Source: an uncultured Bacteroidales bacterium
GTDB lineage: Bacteria > Bacteroidota > Bacteroidia > Bacteroidales > Muribaculaceae
Length of the DNA: 64,000 bases
Assembly (NCBI GenBank): GCA_902785925.1
Contig: CADAAI010000004.1
Span: 1-64,000 of the forward strand
Direction of reading: 5' to 3'
Shown here: positions 16,760 through 27,035 of the stretch, one piece after another
Layout of the letters: each line of letters opens with the position of its first letter
Position numbering within the stretch: position 1 is the first letter of the stretch
Position numbers and translations under genes: made by a program
Notes under the pieces: model-generated
The model's input: the letters and a program-made list of their open reading frames with translations, nothing else
The model's database searches: none
Told to the model about the DNA's origin: nothing

Positions 16760-18730
16760 ATGGAATATAATAATAAGACTAAACGCAGTTTTGGCTACTT
16801 GCGAGTGGCGGCTGCAGTGCCTCGCGTCAACGTTGCCGACGTCGACTCCAACCTCAAGAGCATCCTCGAGATGGTGCACAAAGCATGCGAGCAGCATGTC
16901 GACTTGCTGGTGCTGCCCGAACTGGCGGTTACTGGTTACACCTGTGGCGATCTGTTCCACAATAGCGAGCTACTCAATGCTGCACAGCGTGCTATTGGCA
17001 CTCTGTGTGAAGAGACAGCCAACATCAACATGGCGGTGGTGGTGGGTGCCCCAGTACTCAGGGATGGCAGGCTCTACAACTGTGCCGTGTTCATTCACGA
17101 CGGCGAAGTCAAAGGTTATGTTCCAAAGACCTATCTGCCCTGCTACAAGGAGTTTTATGAGAAACGCTGGTTTGTGAGCGGCTATCCTGCCCTAGAGGAG
17201 GACATCTTCGGCAACAACTTGATTTTCGACATGGGAAAAGCACGAGTGGCTGTTGAAGTGTGCGAAGACCTATGGGTTCCCATTCCTCCAAGCAGCAACG
17301 CGGCATTGCAAGGCGCCAATGTCATCGTCAATCTCTCGGCAAGCAACGAGTTGATAGGAAAACACGCCAATCTTGTGCGCCTCATCCAGCAACAGAGTAA
17401 AAGTTGCATTGCAGCCTACGTATATGCATCGGCTGGCTATGGCGAGTCGTCGACCGACCTGGTGTTTGGCGGCAACGCCATTATCGCCGAGAACGGCAAC
17501 ATCCTGTGCGAGGGCGACCGATTCTCGCGTGAGCCACAGCTGCAAGTCATGGACATCGACATCGAGGCACTCGACAATGAGCGACGTGTCAACACCAGCT
17601 TCAATGACAATGGCGATATTGCAAGCGAGCCCTGCGAGACGGTCTTCACACAATTTGACCTTTATAGCAACCCCGAGTTCTACGCTATCGAGCCCCACGA
17701 CATGGAGCTGCTGCATCCAGTCAAGCGGTTCCCATTCGTGCCAAGCGATAAGGACGACCTCGACAGCCGCTGCGAGGAGATTATCAACATCCAGTCGGCT
17801 GGCCTGATGCGAAGGCTTGAGTTCACTCACATAAGCCGTCTCGTGGTAGGCATCTCGGGTGGCCTCGACTCAACACTGGCACTACTAGTCGCTGTCGAAG
17901 CCTTCGACAAGCTTGGATGGGACCGCAGTGGCATCTACGGCATCACAATGCCTGGTTTTGGCACCACCGATCGCACCTACAACAATGCTCTTGAGCTCAT
18001 GCGCTCGCTCGGAGTGACCATCAAGGAGATTTCGATTGTTCCTGCTGTGGAGCAGCACTTCAAGGATATCGAGCACGACAGCACAGTGCACGACGTGACC
18101 TACGAGAATAGCCAAGCACGTGAGCGCACCCAAATTCTCATGGACTACTCCAACAAGGTCAACGCTCTAGTATTAGGCACCGGCGACCTCTCGGAGCTCG
18201 CGCTAGGATGGGCCACCTACAATGGCGACCACATGTCGATGTACAACGTCAACTGCAGCATCCCCAAAACTCTGGTGCGTCACCTCGTTGGCTGGTATGC
18301 ATCTAAGGCTCAGGATCGTGGCGAGGCAACTACTGCCGCCACCCTGCGCGACGTGCTCGACACACCCATCAGTCCCGAGCTCACTCCTGCCGAAAACGGA
18401 GAAATCAAGCAAAAGACCGAAGACCTTGTGGGACCTTACGAGCTACACGACTTCTTCCTCTACAACATGTTGCGCCACAACTTCGGACCAAAGAAGATTT
18501 TCCTCTTGGCGCTGAAGGCTTTTGCCGGCAGCTACGACGACGAGACCATCAAGAAGTGGCTCACTACTTTCTGCCGTCGCTTCTTCAACCAGCAATTCAA
18601 GCGCTCGTGCTCAACCGACGGGCCCAAGGTGGGAAGCGTGAGTCTCTCGCCTCGAGGCGACTGGCGCATGCCAAGCGACGCCTCAAGCGCCCTGTGGCTC
18701 AAAGAGTGTGAACAGCTCAATAAAAAATAA
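16760..18730 (+). CDS. nadE: Glutamine-dependent NAD+ synthetase
   Basis: 656 residues, the long two-domain form. The N-terminal nitrilase/glutaminase domain shows the Glu-Lys-Cys triad: E54 in VLPELAVTGY, K123 in VPKTYLPCYKEF and C168 in VEVCEDLW. The C-terminal synthetase domain has the ATP pyrophosphatase P-loop SGGLDS at 366-371 and LGTGDLSELALGW. It makes NAD+ from deamido-NAD+, ATP and glutamine in the cytoplasm. The window ends in nadA, from the same pathway, but far away. The large tamB gene follows after 73 bases and may share the transcript. Confidence 0.97.
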   Translation: MEYNNKTKRSFGYLRVAAAVPRVNVADVDSNLKSILEMVHKACEQHVDLLVLPELAVTGYTCGDLFHNSELLNAAQRAIGTLCEETANINMAVVVGAPVLRDGRLYNCAVFIHDGEVKGYVPKTYLPCYKEFYEKRWFVSGYPALEEDIFGNNLIFDMGKARVAVEVCEDLWVPIPPSSNAALQGANVIVNLSASNELIGKHANLVRLIQQQSKSCIAAYVYASAGYGESSTDLVFGGNAIIAENGNILCEGDRFSREPQLQVMDIDIEALDNERRVNTSFNDNGDIASEPCETVFTQFDLYSNPEFYAIEPHDMELLHPVKRFPFVPSDKDDLDSRCEEIINIQSAGLMRRLEFTHISRLVVGISGGLDSTLALLVAVEAFDKLGWDRSGIYGITMPGFGTTDRTYNNALELMRSLGVTIKEISIVPAVEQHFKDIEHDSTVHDVTYENSQARERTQILMDYSNKVNALVLGTGDLSELALGWATYNGDHMSMYNVNCSIPKTLVRHLVGWYASKAQDRGEATTAATLRDVLDTPISPELTPAENGEIKQKTEDLVGPYELHDFFLYNMLRHNFGPKKIFLLALKAFAGSYDDETIKKWLTTFCRRFFNQQFKRSCSTDGPKVGSVSLSPRGDWRMPSDASSALWLKECEQLNKK

Positions 18731-18803
18731 GCCAGCAAAGACAAGGGACAGCAATTTTAACCAAACCTCAGTGTTTAACTAGAGCTTTTCACGATACGGT
18801 AAA

Positions 18804-21800
18804 ATGAATAACGCCTTTAGATGGATTTACAACACCTTACGAGCAACCATCATGGTAGTGGTGCTACTGCTCGTGGTGACCTATGCCGCCCTCTATCTGG
18901 GGGTGAGCATGCCGTATTTCCAAAACAAACTGAAGGCCATTGCCGAGCGTGAGGCAAGCAAGTTCCTCGAAACCGATGTCACCATCGATGGCGTGAACAT
19001 CTCGCCATTCAACCAAGTGGTGCTAACGGGAGTGAAAATTCCCGACCAGAGTGGGGGTGACCTCATCAAGGTCGACAAGGTGGGAGCGGGCATCAGCCTC
19101 TATGACCTAGTAGTGAAAGGTAAGTTTGTGTTCAACTTTGCCGAGATTGACGGGCTGCATGGCACCGTGACGCGCCCCGACAAGGACAGCCCCACCAACC
19201 TGCAGTTTATTATCGACAAGTTCAAACCCAAGCCCAATCAGCCACCCAAGCCCTACGACATCAGGATAAACAACGCTGTGCTGCGCAACTGCGACCTTGC
19301 CTACGATGTGCTCAACGAGCCACGCCGCGCGGCAGGGCGCTTCGACCCTAACCACTTGAAGGTCACCGACCTGACTGCCGACCTAGTGTTCCCTCGCATC
19401 AAGAACAACGACTTCGTCATCGATGTCAACAGGCTAGCATTCAACGAGCAGAACGGATTGGAGTTGAAGAACTTGAGTGGCAAATTCAAAATCGACGACA
19501 CTAGAGCGCAAATCTCTAATCTCGTGGTCGACCTGCCTGGCACTCACCTTGCGCCATCAAACACCACCTTCCACTACTCGTCGCTCAAGAATGCCATCAA
19601 CGAGATAAAAGTTGCTCCACTCGACCTCAAGATGGAGGATAACTACATCACACCTGCCGACCTCAAGACATTTGAGCCAAAGTTGGCACAACTCGATGAG
19701 CCTATTCATTTCACTCTTGATGCTTCCTCGACTTTCGACAAGCTCGACGTGCATCAACTCAATGTCAAAGCAAGGGGTATTGATCTTGACGTTGCTGGTA
19801 ACGCAACCAACTATCGCAGTCCTAACGCATTGGCCCTTAATCTGAACCACATCGACCTCAACGCCAACGGCAGCGAGCTCTCACGACTCACACACAACTT
19901 GGCGCAGCTGCCATCCAACGTGCAGAACCTCATCGACAAGAGCGGTAACATTAAGCTTAGTGGTAAGAACCTAAGCGCCGATATGCAGCACGATAACCTG
20001 ATGGTCGACAACCTGAGCCTCGACATCAACAATGGTGGCGTGAAACTTGACCTGGCGGGAAATTTCCACAACCTGCGCAACGTTAACGACCTGCAATACG
20101 ATATCAGAAACATTGACCTCGCTGCTCAATCGGCTACAGTATCGCAGCTAGCACAAGCTGTTACCACCTTGCCACCACGAGTGCAGCAACTGCTCGACAA
20201 AGGAGGCAACATCAAACTCAGCGGTGCAGCCACAGGAACGCTCAACGATGTGACAGCCAAGGCTCAACTCAACACTGCCTTGGGCAGCGTCGACTTCGAC
20301 GGTGAGATCCTAGGTACCAACGAGAAAAAAATCAATGGCCACATCTCTACCAGAGACCTCGCCCTGGGAACTATCATCGACAAGCCCGAACTGCTTGGTT
20401 CGGTGACTGCCGATGCCACAGTCGACGGTATCGTCATGCCCGACAAGGCTATCGTCGCCAAGCTCAAGGGCGACGTCGACTATATTGACGTTAAGGGCTA
20501 CCGCTACCACAATATCAAAGCCGATGTCGCTGTCGACCACAACAACTACAGCGGCACGCTAGCCGTCAACGATCCTAACGGCAAGCTCGATCTCAACGGT
20601 AACGTGGTTCTCGATGGCTCCAACTCTTCCTACGATTTCAACCTCGTTGCCCACAACGTGAACTTGGCAAAAATGAACATCTCACGCAAGTATCCTGCCA
20701 ACGACCTCAATGTGAAGATGGAAGGCCGCATCACTGGCAACGACCTCAACTCACTGGCAGGAAACGTGAAGGTCGACGACGTTTCGTTCATCAACACCAA
20801 CACAGGCAAGGGGTTCCACATGAGCAACTTCTCGCTCGATGCTAAGCGCGACGGATATCCTCAGCACATCGACATCAACACCGATTTCCTGCATGGCTCA
20901 GTTAACGGCAGCTTCGATTTCAACACAATTGTACCGGCAGTAAAGAGCATCGCGGCTAAGTGCTTCCCGCAGTTCATGCAAGGACACACTCCACCAACCA
21001 ATGGCGCCAACGACTTCACTTTCAATTTTGTTATCGATCCCAACGACGAATTCGAAGATTTTGTCTCTTCCTATGTGAAGATGCCTGTTAAACTCATCTA
21101 CAAGGCAACTATCGACGGGCAATTCAGTGAGCGAAACAACACTCTCAACGCTCACGTCAATCTGCCTTATCTGCAGCAAGGCAACAAAATCATCGAGGGC
21201 ACCACAGTGCATCTCACCAAAGAAGAGAACAGCGACAACGTGATGCTCAGCGCTCACACAATCTTCCCCAACAAGAAAGGTAACATCGCCCTAAATCTCG
21301 ACGCTAACGCAGTCAACGACTGTGTCGACGCCAATCTCAACTGGGTATTCAACCGTGAGACCGATTATCACGGCAACGTGAGCCTGTCGGCACTCATGGG
21401 CCGCGACCACAACGGAAAATTCATGACTTCGGTCAACGTCAACCCAACTCAAGTGGTAATCAACGATACTGTGTGGGACGTGCGGCAAGGCAGCCTCAAA
21501 TATGAGAACGGCATTATCGATGTCGACCAAATCGAGGGCGCCTGCGATGACCAGTTCATAAAAATTGCAGGAAGACTATCGCATGACCCCGACGATGAAC
21601 TAAAGGTGGCGCTAAAGAACATTCACCTCGACTACATCTTCGAAACGCTGAAAATAAACCATGTGAATTTTGGAGGTGTTGCTACAGGCGAACTCGTGGT
21701 AGCCGATGTGTTCTCGGGCAATCCTCGTCTGAGCACAGCTCCCAAGCTGCATGTCGACAACCTCTTCTACAATGGGGCAGCCATGGGCGACGCCGAGATT

Positions 21801-23678
21801 GAGAGCCATTTCGACAGCGAGAACACCGGAGTGGTGCTCGGCTGCGACCTCTCACAAAGCAATGGAGAGCACACCTACATCAACGGTGAGATTTTCGCCG
21901 CTGCCGACTCGCTTTATCTCGAGTTTGACGCTAACAAGGCCAACGTCGAGTTTATGAAACCATTCATGGAAGCGTTTACCGACGAGGTGCACGGGCAAGT
22001 TTCGGGACACGCTGTGCTATTTGGAAACTTCAAGACCATCGACCTCATGGGCGACATTTATGCCGAAGACTTCAGCCTGAAGGTGGGATACACCAATACC
22101 ACCTACTCTTGCACCGACTCGGTGCACATCAGGCCGGGACTCATACAGTTCAGCGACATCACTATCAACGACCGCGACAAGAACAAGGCGAAACTCAGGG
22201 GATGGCTCAAGCACGACGCGTTCCATAACCCTGAATTCAACTTCACCGTCACCGATGCCCGCAACCTCTTGTGCTACGACATCACTCCAGCCATGAACCC
22301 CGACTGGTACGGTACCATCTATGGCAACGGTTCAGCTATCATTGCGGGCGAGCCGGGCGAGGTGCGCATCAGCGTCAACATGGAGTCGGCGGCACGAAGC
22401 AAGTTCACGTTCGTCCTCAGCGACACTAAAGAGGCGGGTGAATACAACTTCATCACATTCCGCGACCGTGACAAGAAAGACCTACCTGTGGCGATGATCG
22501 ACAGCATTGAGTCACACAACGACACAGTGCCCGAAATTGTGCGCCAGCTAGCCAAGAGAATTGAGAACAACCAGCAGCAACAGTCGGCACCCACTCACTA
22601 CAGCATCGACCTGCAGGCCGACATCACGCCGCAAGCCGAGATAATCCTCGTTATGGACCCCGTGGGTGGCGACCGCATCCGAGCCTTCGGAACTGGTAAT
22701 CTGCGCATCAACTACAATAGCATCGACGAGGCATTCGAGATGTTTGGAAAGTACACTCTTGAGAAAGGTTCCTATAACTTCACCCTGCAAGACATTATTC
22801 TCAAGGACTTCACAATTCGCGATGGCAGCACCATCAGTTTTGACGGTGACCCCTACAACGCCATTCTCGACATCAGCGCCATTTACAGCCTCAATGCCAA
22901 CCTGAGCGACCTCGACGACTCGTTCTCGACCGACCGCGACATCAACCGCACCAATGTCCCAGTCAATGCACTGCTTATGGTGAAGGGTGGCATCAGCGAA
23001 CCTGAACTCTCGTTCGACCTCGAGTTCCCAACCCTCTCGAGCGATGCCTACCGCAAGGTTAAGAGTGTCATCAGCACCGACGAGATGATGAATAGGCAGA
23101 TTATCTACCTGCTAGCGCTGAACCGGTTCTATACGCCCGACTACATGCAAGCCAACAAGAACAACAACGAGTTCACCTCGGTGGCTTCGTCAACAATTTC
23201 TTCACAGTTGTCAAACTTGCTAGGACAAATCAGCGAGAACTGGCAAATTTCGCCTAACTTCCGAAGCAACAAGGGCGACTTCAGCGACGTGGAGGTGAAT
23301 CTCGCATTGTCGAGCCAACTGCTCAACAACCGACTCATTTTCAACGGAAACTTCGGTTATCGCGATAACACCTACAACACGCGCAACAGCAACTTCATTG
23401 GCGACTTCGACCTTGAGTACCTGCTCAACCGCAAGGGCTCAATACGTCTCAAGGCCTACAACCACTTCAACGACCAGAACTTCTATGTGCGCGACGCGAT
23501 GACCACGCAGGGTGTGGGAGTGGTGTTCAAGCACGACTTCGACAGGCTTTTCAACAAGAAACAGCCAGCACAGGCACCCGACTCAACAGTCATCCCCTTC
23601 AATGAGCCTGCCGACACGCTGCTCCATTTCACCAGCCGCAATCCTAAATCTACCACCGATTCAACAGCAAAGCAATGA
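18804..23678 (+). CDS. tamB: TamB-family translocation/assembly (inter-membrane lipid-bridge) protein
   Basis: 1624 residues. One N-terminal membrane anchor (residues about 13-33, TIMVVVLLLVVTYAALYLGV) is followed by an AsmA-like start (FLETDVTIDGVNISPF) and over 1000 residues of regular beta repeats. The C-terminal DUF490/TamB domain covers about 1180-1560 (FTLQDIILKDFTIRDGSTISFDG; MNRQIIYLLALNRFY; LLGQISENWQISP). Such proteins span the periplasm as a hydrophobic groove and support outer-membrane protein or phospholipid transport. The stop overlaps the next start by ATGA, indicating translational coupling to the DUF4421 gene. Confidence 0.92.
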   Translation: MNNAFRWIYNTLRATIMVVVLLLVVTYAALYLGVSMPYFQNKLKAIAEREASKFLETDVTIDGVNISPFNQVVLTGVKIPDQSGGDLIKVDKVGAGISLYDLVVKGKFVFNFAEIDGLHGTVTRPDKDSPTNLQFIIDKFKPKPNQPPKPYDIRINNAVLRNCDLAYDVLNEPRRAAGRFDPNHLKVTDLTADLVFPRIKNNDFVIDVNRLAFNEQNGLELKNLSGKFKIDDTRAQISNLVVDLPGTHLAPSNTTFHYSSLKNAINEIKVAPLDLKMEDNYITPADLKTFEPKLAQLDEPIHFTLDASSTFDKLDVHQLNVKARGIDLDVAGNATNYRSPNALALNLNHIDLNANGSELSRLTHNLAQLPSNVQNLIDKSGNIKLSGKNLSADMQHDNLMVDNLSLDINNGGVKLDLAGNFHNLRNVNDLQYDIRNIDLAAQSATVSQLAQAVTTLPPRVQQLLDKGGNIKLSGAATGTLNDVTAKAQLNTALGSVDFDGEILGTNEKKINGHISTRDLALGTIIDKPELLGSVTADATVDGIVMPDKAIVAKLKGDVDYIDVKGYRYHNIKADVAVDHNNYSGTLAVNDPNGKLDLNGNVVLDGSNSSYDFNLVAHNVNLAKMNISRKYPANDLNVKMEGRITGNDLNSLAGNVKVDDVSFINTNTGKGFHMSNFSLDAKRDGYPQHIDINTDFLHGSVNGSFDFNTIVPAVKSIAAKCFPQFMQGHTPPTNGANDFTFNFVIDPNDEFEDFVSSYVKMPVKLIYKATIDGQFSERNNTLNAHVNLPYLQQGNKIIEGTTVHLTKEENSDNVMLSAHTIFPNKKGNIALNLDANAVNDCVDANLNWVFNRETDYHGNVSLSALMGRDHNGKFMTSVNVNPTQVVINDTVWDVRQGSLKYENGIIDVDQIEGACDDQFIKIAGRLSHDPDDELKVALKNIHLDYIFETLKINHVNFGGVATGELVVADVFSGNPRLSTAPKLHVDNLFYNGAAMGDAEIESHFDSENTGVVLGCDLSQSNGEHTYINGEIFAAADSLYLEFDANKANVEFMKPFMEAFTDEVHGQVSGHAVLFGNFKTIDLMGDIYAEDFSLKVGYTNTTYSCTDSVHIRPGLIQFSDITINDRDKNKAKLRGWLKHDAFHNPEFNFTVTDARNLLCYDITPAMNPDWYGTIYGNGSAIIAGEPGEVRISVNMESAARSKFTFVLSDTKEAGEYNFITFRDRDKKDLPVAMIDSIESHNDTVPEIVRQLAKRIENNQQQQSAPTHYSIDLQADITPQAEIILVMDPVGGDRIRAFGTGNLRINYNSIDEAFEMFGKYTLEKGSYNFTLQDIILKDFTIRDGSTISFDGDPYNAILDISAIYSLNANLSDLDDSFSTDRDINRTNVPVNALLMVKGGISEPELSFDLEFPTLSSDAYRKVKSVISTDEMMNRQIIYLLALNRFYTPDYMQANKNNNEFTSVASSTISSQLSNLLGQISENWQISPNFRSNKGDFSDVEVNLALSSQLLNNRLIFNGNFGYRDNTYNTRNSNFIGDFDLEYLLNRKGSIRLKAYNHFNDQNFYVRDAMTTQGVGVVFKHDFDRLFNKKQPAQAPDSTVIPFNEPADTLLHFTSRNPKSTTDSTAKQ

Positions 23679-24880
23679 GAAATTTCGTTTTCGGCATATT
23701 ATCGGTATTAGCTGTTACTTTAATGGCACAAGACTTACCAACCGACTCTTGCTACAAGCGAGGCAGCTCTCCTTTTGCCCCAATCAACGAACGAAAGCTT
23801 TTCATTAAACACATTCGCGACAGCATCAATGCCATCCCCTTCGACACTACACGCGATAACGACTATTGGCGGCGCTGCATCGTCAACGGTGAGTGGAGTT
23901 TCTTTAAGGACCCAACCGCTAAAAAGCCGGGGTTCCTCAATTTAGCCGCTAAAGCCTACAACTTCTACTCCAAGGCGTTCAACAACTACGACACTGCCTA
24001 TGTCGTGGGCATCGACAAAGACTTCAAAGTCATGTTTATTAACGACAACTGGCTCGATAGCTATGGAGGCATGATTGCCGACAACAACATGAAGATATTC
24101 ATGCACTCCAATGTCAATTCTAGTGTGGGTGCACATTTCTCTTACATGGGCATTGGTTATACCTACACGTTCGACCTCGACAACGTCTTTGGTCGTGACC
24201 CAAAAAGGCATTCCAAGTGGAACATCTCGTTTGCCACATCAAGGTTCTCATTTGAGGCCTACAAGTCTCGAAACACAGGCATTGTAACAATAAGCCGATT
24301 TGGTGATTACAAATACAACAACAAGAAAGTTATAAAACAGAGATTTGATGGACTCATGCAGCGAACTTCGGGATTCAATATGTTCTACTTCTTCAATCAC
24401 CGCAAGTACTCACATGCTGCAGCCTATAGTTTCTCCAAGAAGCAGAAGCGAAGCGCAGGAAGTTTCATCGCTGGTTTCTTGGTCACTACGCAGAATGTCG
24501 ACATCGACTTCGCCACATTGCCTGAAGACATGATAAAATACCTGCCCGACGGTGGCCAGCAACTATTTTATAAGTATCACCACCGCTCTTATAGTTTCCT
24601 CGTCGGATATGCCTACAACTGGGTGTTCCGCCGCAACTGGCTCTTCAACGTCACTATGGAACCTTCAGTTGGATGGAACCATTCTTTCGACGACTCGGTC
24701 GATGGAAAGCGCGACATACCGGCGCTCGATCTCAGGGGAAGAATTGGGTTGGTGCGTAATTCAGGCTATTTCTTCTGGGGTTTGCAGATAGTCTTCGATG
24801 CACACCTTTACCATAGCAAATACCACAATTTCATCAACTCCCAAGAGGAGCTTAGCCTCACGGCAGGCTTCCGGTTTTAA
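23675..24880 (+). CDS. DUF4421 family outer-membrane-type protein
   Basis: 401 residues with a signal peptide ending at LMAQ (19). The rest alternates aromatic-rich amphipathic strands (YMGIGYTYTFDLDNVFGRD; YSFLVGYAYNWVFRRNWLFNVTMEPSVGW) and ends ...LSLTAGFRF with a terminal phenylalanine, consistent with an outer-membrane beta-barrel. It matches the DUF4421 family of Bacteroidales, which has no established function. The four-base overlap with tamB and the short gap to the CotH gene suggest one transcript; I infer an envelope role. Confidence 0.8.
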   Translation: MRNFVFGILSVLAVTLMAQDLPTDSCYKRGSSPFAPINERKLFIKHIRDSINAIPFDTTRDNDYWRRCIVNGEWSFFKDPTAKKPGFLNLAAKAYNFYSKAFNNYDTAYVVGIDKDFKVMFINDNWLDSYGGMIADNNMKIFMHSNVNSSVGAHFSYMGIGYTYTFDLDNVFGRDPKRHSKWNISFATSRFSFEAYKSRNTGIVTISRFGDYKYNNKKVIKQRFDGLMQRTSGFNMFYFFNHRKYSHAAAYSFSKKQKRSAGSFIAGFLVTTQNVDIDFATLPEDMIKYLPDGGQQLFYKYHHRSYSFLVGYAYNWVFRRNWLFNVTMEPSVGWNHSFDDSVDGKRDIPALDLRGRIGLVRNSGYFFWGLQIVFDAHLYHSKYHNFINSQEELSLTAGFRF

Positions 24881-24894
24881 GGGTTTGATGCCAC

Positions 24895-26718
24895 ATGCGC
24901 ACCATTTTCACATATCGCTTTTGGGCAACAACAGTTGCTCTTGTGATGCTCGCTCTAGGCTGGGCAAGCAGTGCTCATGCGCTCGACATTAAGCCAGGTA
25001 CCTATTATTTCGACAACAGCAAGCTCAAGTTCAGTCAGGTGAAAATGGTGGTGGGAAGTTACAGCAGCGACTTCACGCAAGTCTTCGACATGGACACCGA
25101 GCCTTCTCATGGCTGGTTCAAAACAACCATTAGCGACAAACTCACTGGCCTTTCCTACTACACATTTGTATCCACTACGGCTCCCGCAGGGGTCTACGAT
25201 ACTAAATTGTACCTCTTTCTCGACAGTATTGCCACTGCCGACTCTACTGTGCGGCGCACCAACCTGAAAAGCGCAATGGACATTTCGCCCGACTACGGAG
25301 GCCGGTGGATATTCTGCCCTCTCGATGATAGTGAGCGCAGCGATGGATATTGGCGACCCGATTATAGCTATGGCGTGAATCCCTCGGGCACGCTTCCCAT
25401 TGTTTATCTCAACACTCAAGACTCTGCCACTATCGCCACCAAGGAATACTACATCGACGGCGACCTGTGGATTGAGAACACCACGACCCCGCTAGGTTCC
25501 AGCGATGCACCGCTGCCCATCGAGGTAAAAGGACGAGGCAATTGGACATGGAAGCACTCTTTCAAGAAACCTTATAAGGTGAAGTTTGCCACCAAGCAGG
25601 AGCCTCTGGGACTAGAGCGCAGCAGGCATTTCATCTTGATGGCACACAGCGAGGACTTCAGCGGTTATCTGCGCAACACCACAGGCTTTGAGATTAGCCG
25701 CATGCTCAACATGCCCTACACACCAAGCGAACTTCCTGTGGAACTGGTAATCAACGGCGAATATATGGGGCTTTATTTCCTTTGTGAGAAAAATAGGGTC
25801 GAGGAAGGAAGGGTCGACATTGTGGAACAGAGCGACAACGAGACCGACCCCTATAATGTCACTGGCGGATGGTTGCTCGAGCTAAGCGACGATGGTAACG
25901 TCGTTATCAATCAACATCAAAACAATGATCCAGCCAATCCTAAGTTCTCATTCATCACTCAATCACCCGAAGTGCTCTCACAGGCACAGCGCAACTACAT
26001 TCACGACCTGGTGGCTCGTGCCGATAGCTGCATCTATATCACCAACAAGAATGACCAGCGTTGGGAGCAGATTCTTGACATGAACTCACTGGCAAAGTTT
26101 TACGTCATCCATGAGGTGATGGATAATGTGGAGGCTTTCTCGGGCAGCCTGTTCATGTACAAAGACCGGGGATGGGACGAGAAATTCTATTTCGGGCCCG
26201 TGTGGGACTTCGACAATAGTTTCTTTCAAGAGAGTACAACAAGCGACCATTTCATCTTCGACTACGATACTCACTATTCTTTCCTTTGGATTAAGGAAGT
26301 GCTCAAGTTCCCTCGGTTCCAGCAGGAGGTGAGGAAGGTTTGGAAGGAGTTTGGCGACAAGCAAGTGCTCAGTCACATCATCGACCATGCTTGGGAGTGG
26401 CGATACATGGTCACTGCTGCCGAGCATCACGACCGCCTCAGGTGGTATCAATATGCCAGCAACCACGGCCCCGAGAAACCAGCCGAGTACCTCGACGTTA
26501 TTTCCAGGAAAGTGGAGTGGCTCAACGCGCAGTGGACTCGCACTGCCTCGGCCGATGTCAACCAGGACGGAGCAGTAAATGTAGCCGACATTTACGCCAT
26601 CTACGACTACCTCCTCAACGGCAGCAATCAATACTTAGCGACTTCCGATGTCGATGGCGACGGGGCTGTCACCATTCACGACCTCATCCTCGTCTACAAC
26701 CTTATTCTAGGATTCTAA
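24895..26718 (+). CDS. CotH-kinase-like secreted protein with C-terminal dockerin
   Basis: 607 residues. Signal peptide ends at SSAHA (about 29). A CotH domain spans about 185-480, seen from EVKGRGNWTWKHSFKKPYKVKF, LNMPYTPSELPVELVINGEYMGLYFLCE and the metal-site-like FGPVWDFDNSFF. CotH proteins are atypical protein kinases; the one from Bacillus phosphorylates spore-coat proteins, while in Bacteroidales the substrate is unknown. The last 60 residues are a dockerin with two calcium loops (ADVNQDGAVNVADI; SDVDGDGAVTIHDL), as in the C10 protease. Last gene of the tamB unit; convergent with the DUF721/recF pair. Confidence 0.85.
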   Translation: MRTIFTYRFWATTVALVMLALGWASSAHALDIKPGTYYFDNSKLKFSQVKMVVGSYSSDFTQVFDMDTEPSHGWFKTTISDKLTGLSYYTFVSTTAPAGVYDTKLYLFLDSIATADSTVRRTNLKSAMDISPDYGGRWIFCPLDDSERSDGYWRPDYSYGVNPSGTLPIVYLNTQDSATIATKEYYIDGDLWIENTTTPLGSSDAPLPIEVKGRGNWTWKHSFKKPYKVKFATKQEPLGLERSRHFILMAHSEDFSGYLRNTTGFEISRMLNMPYTPSELPVELVINGEYMGLYFLCEKNRVEEGRVDIVEQSDNETDPYNVTGGWLLELSDDGNVVINQHQNNDPANPKFSFITQSPEVLSQAQRNYIHDLVARADSCIYITNKNDQRWEQILDMNSLAKFYVIHEVMDNVEAFSGSLFMYKDRGWDEKFYFGPVWDFDNSFFQESTTSDHFIFDYDTHYSFLWIKEVLKFPRFQQEVRKVWKEFGDKQVLSHIIDHAWEWRYMVTAAEHHDRLRWYQYASNHGPEKPAEYLDVISRKVEWLNAQWTRTASADVNQDGAVNVADIYAIYDYLLNGSNQYLATSDVDGDGAVTIHDLILVYNLILGF

Positions 26719-26744
26719 ACGAAAAAACAACCAACGATTAACGA

Positions 26745-27035
26745 TCAACGAAAAACGATTTCCCTTATCACGGGCTTTCCCACAAGCTTGTTGAGTTGAG
26801 CGATAATGCTTGAGCGCGACAGCATCAAGTCGTTGCGCAACGCGGCACTTGAAATCTTCACCCTTATCACTCCATCCTCCACATAGCGCTCAGTGGTCAT
26901 GCGGTTCACACCAGGACCCACCACTTGGCTCCACAACTGCAATGCCTTGTGCTCGAGAACAGCTGTCTCGATATCCTCTTGCTGCATGAAGTCGCCTATT
27001 ATTTCGGCTATCGACTTGGCATCGGTGCGTTTCAT
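26745..27035 (-). CDS. DUF721/DciA-like protein
   Basis: 96 residues. SIAEIIGDFMQQEDIETAVLEHKALQLWSQVVGP followed by ...VKISSAALRNDLMLSRSSIIAQLNKLVG is the DUF721 pattern. The family includes DciA, which loads the replicative helicase in bacteria lacking DnaC. Its ATG overlaps the recF stop by four bases, and the recF neighbourhood fits a replication role. Cytoplasmic. Confidence 0.85.
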   Translation of the reverse strand: MKRTDAKSIAEIIGDFMQQEDIETAVLEHKALQLWSQVVGPGVNRMTTERYVEDGVIRVKISSAALRNDLMLSRSSIIAQLNKLVGKPVIREIVFR

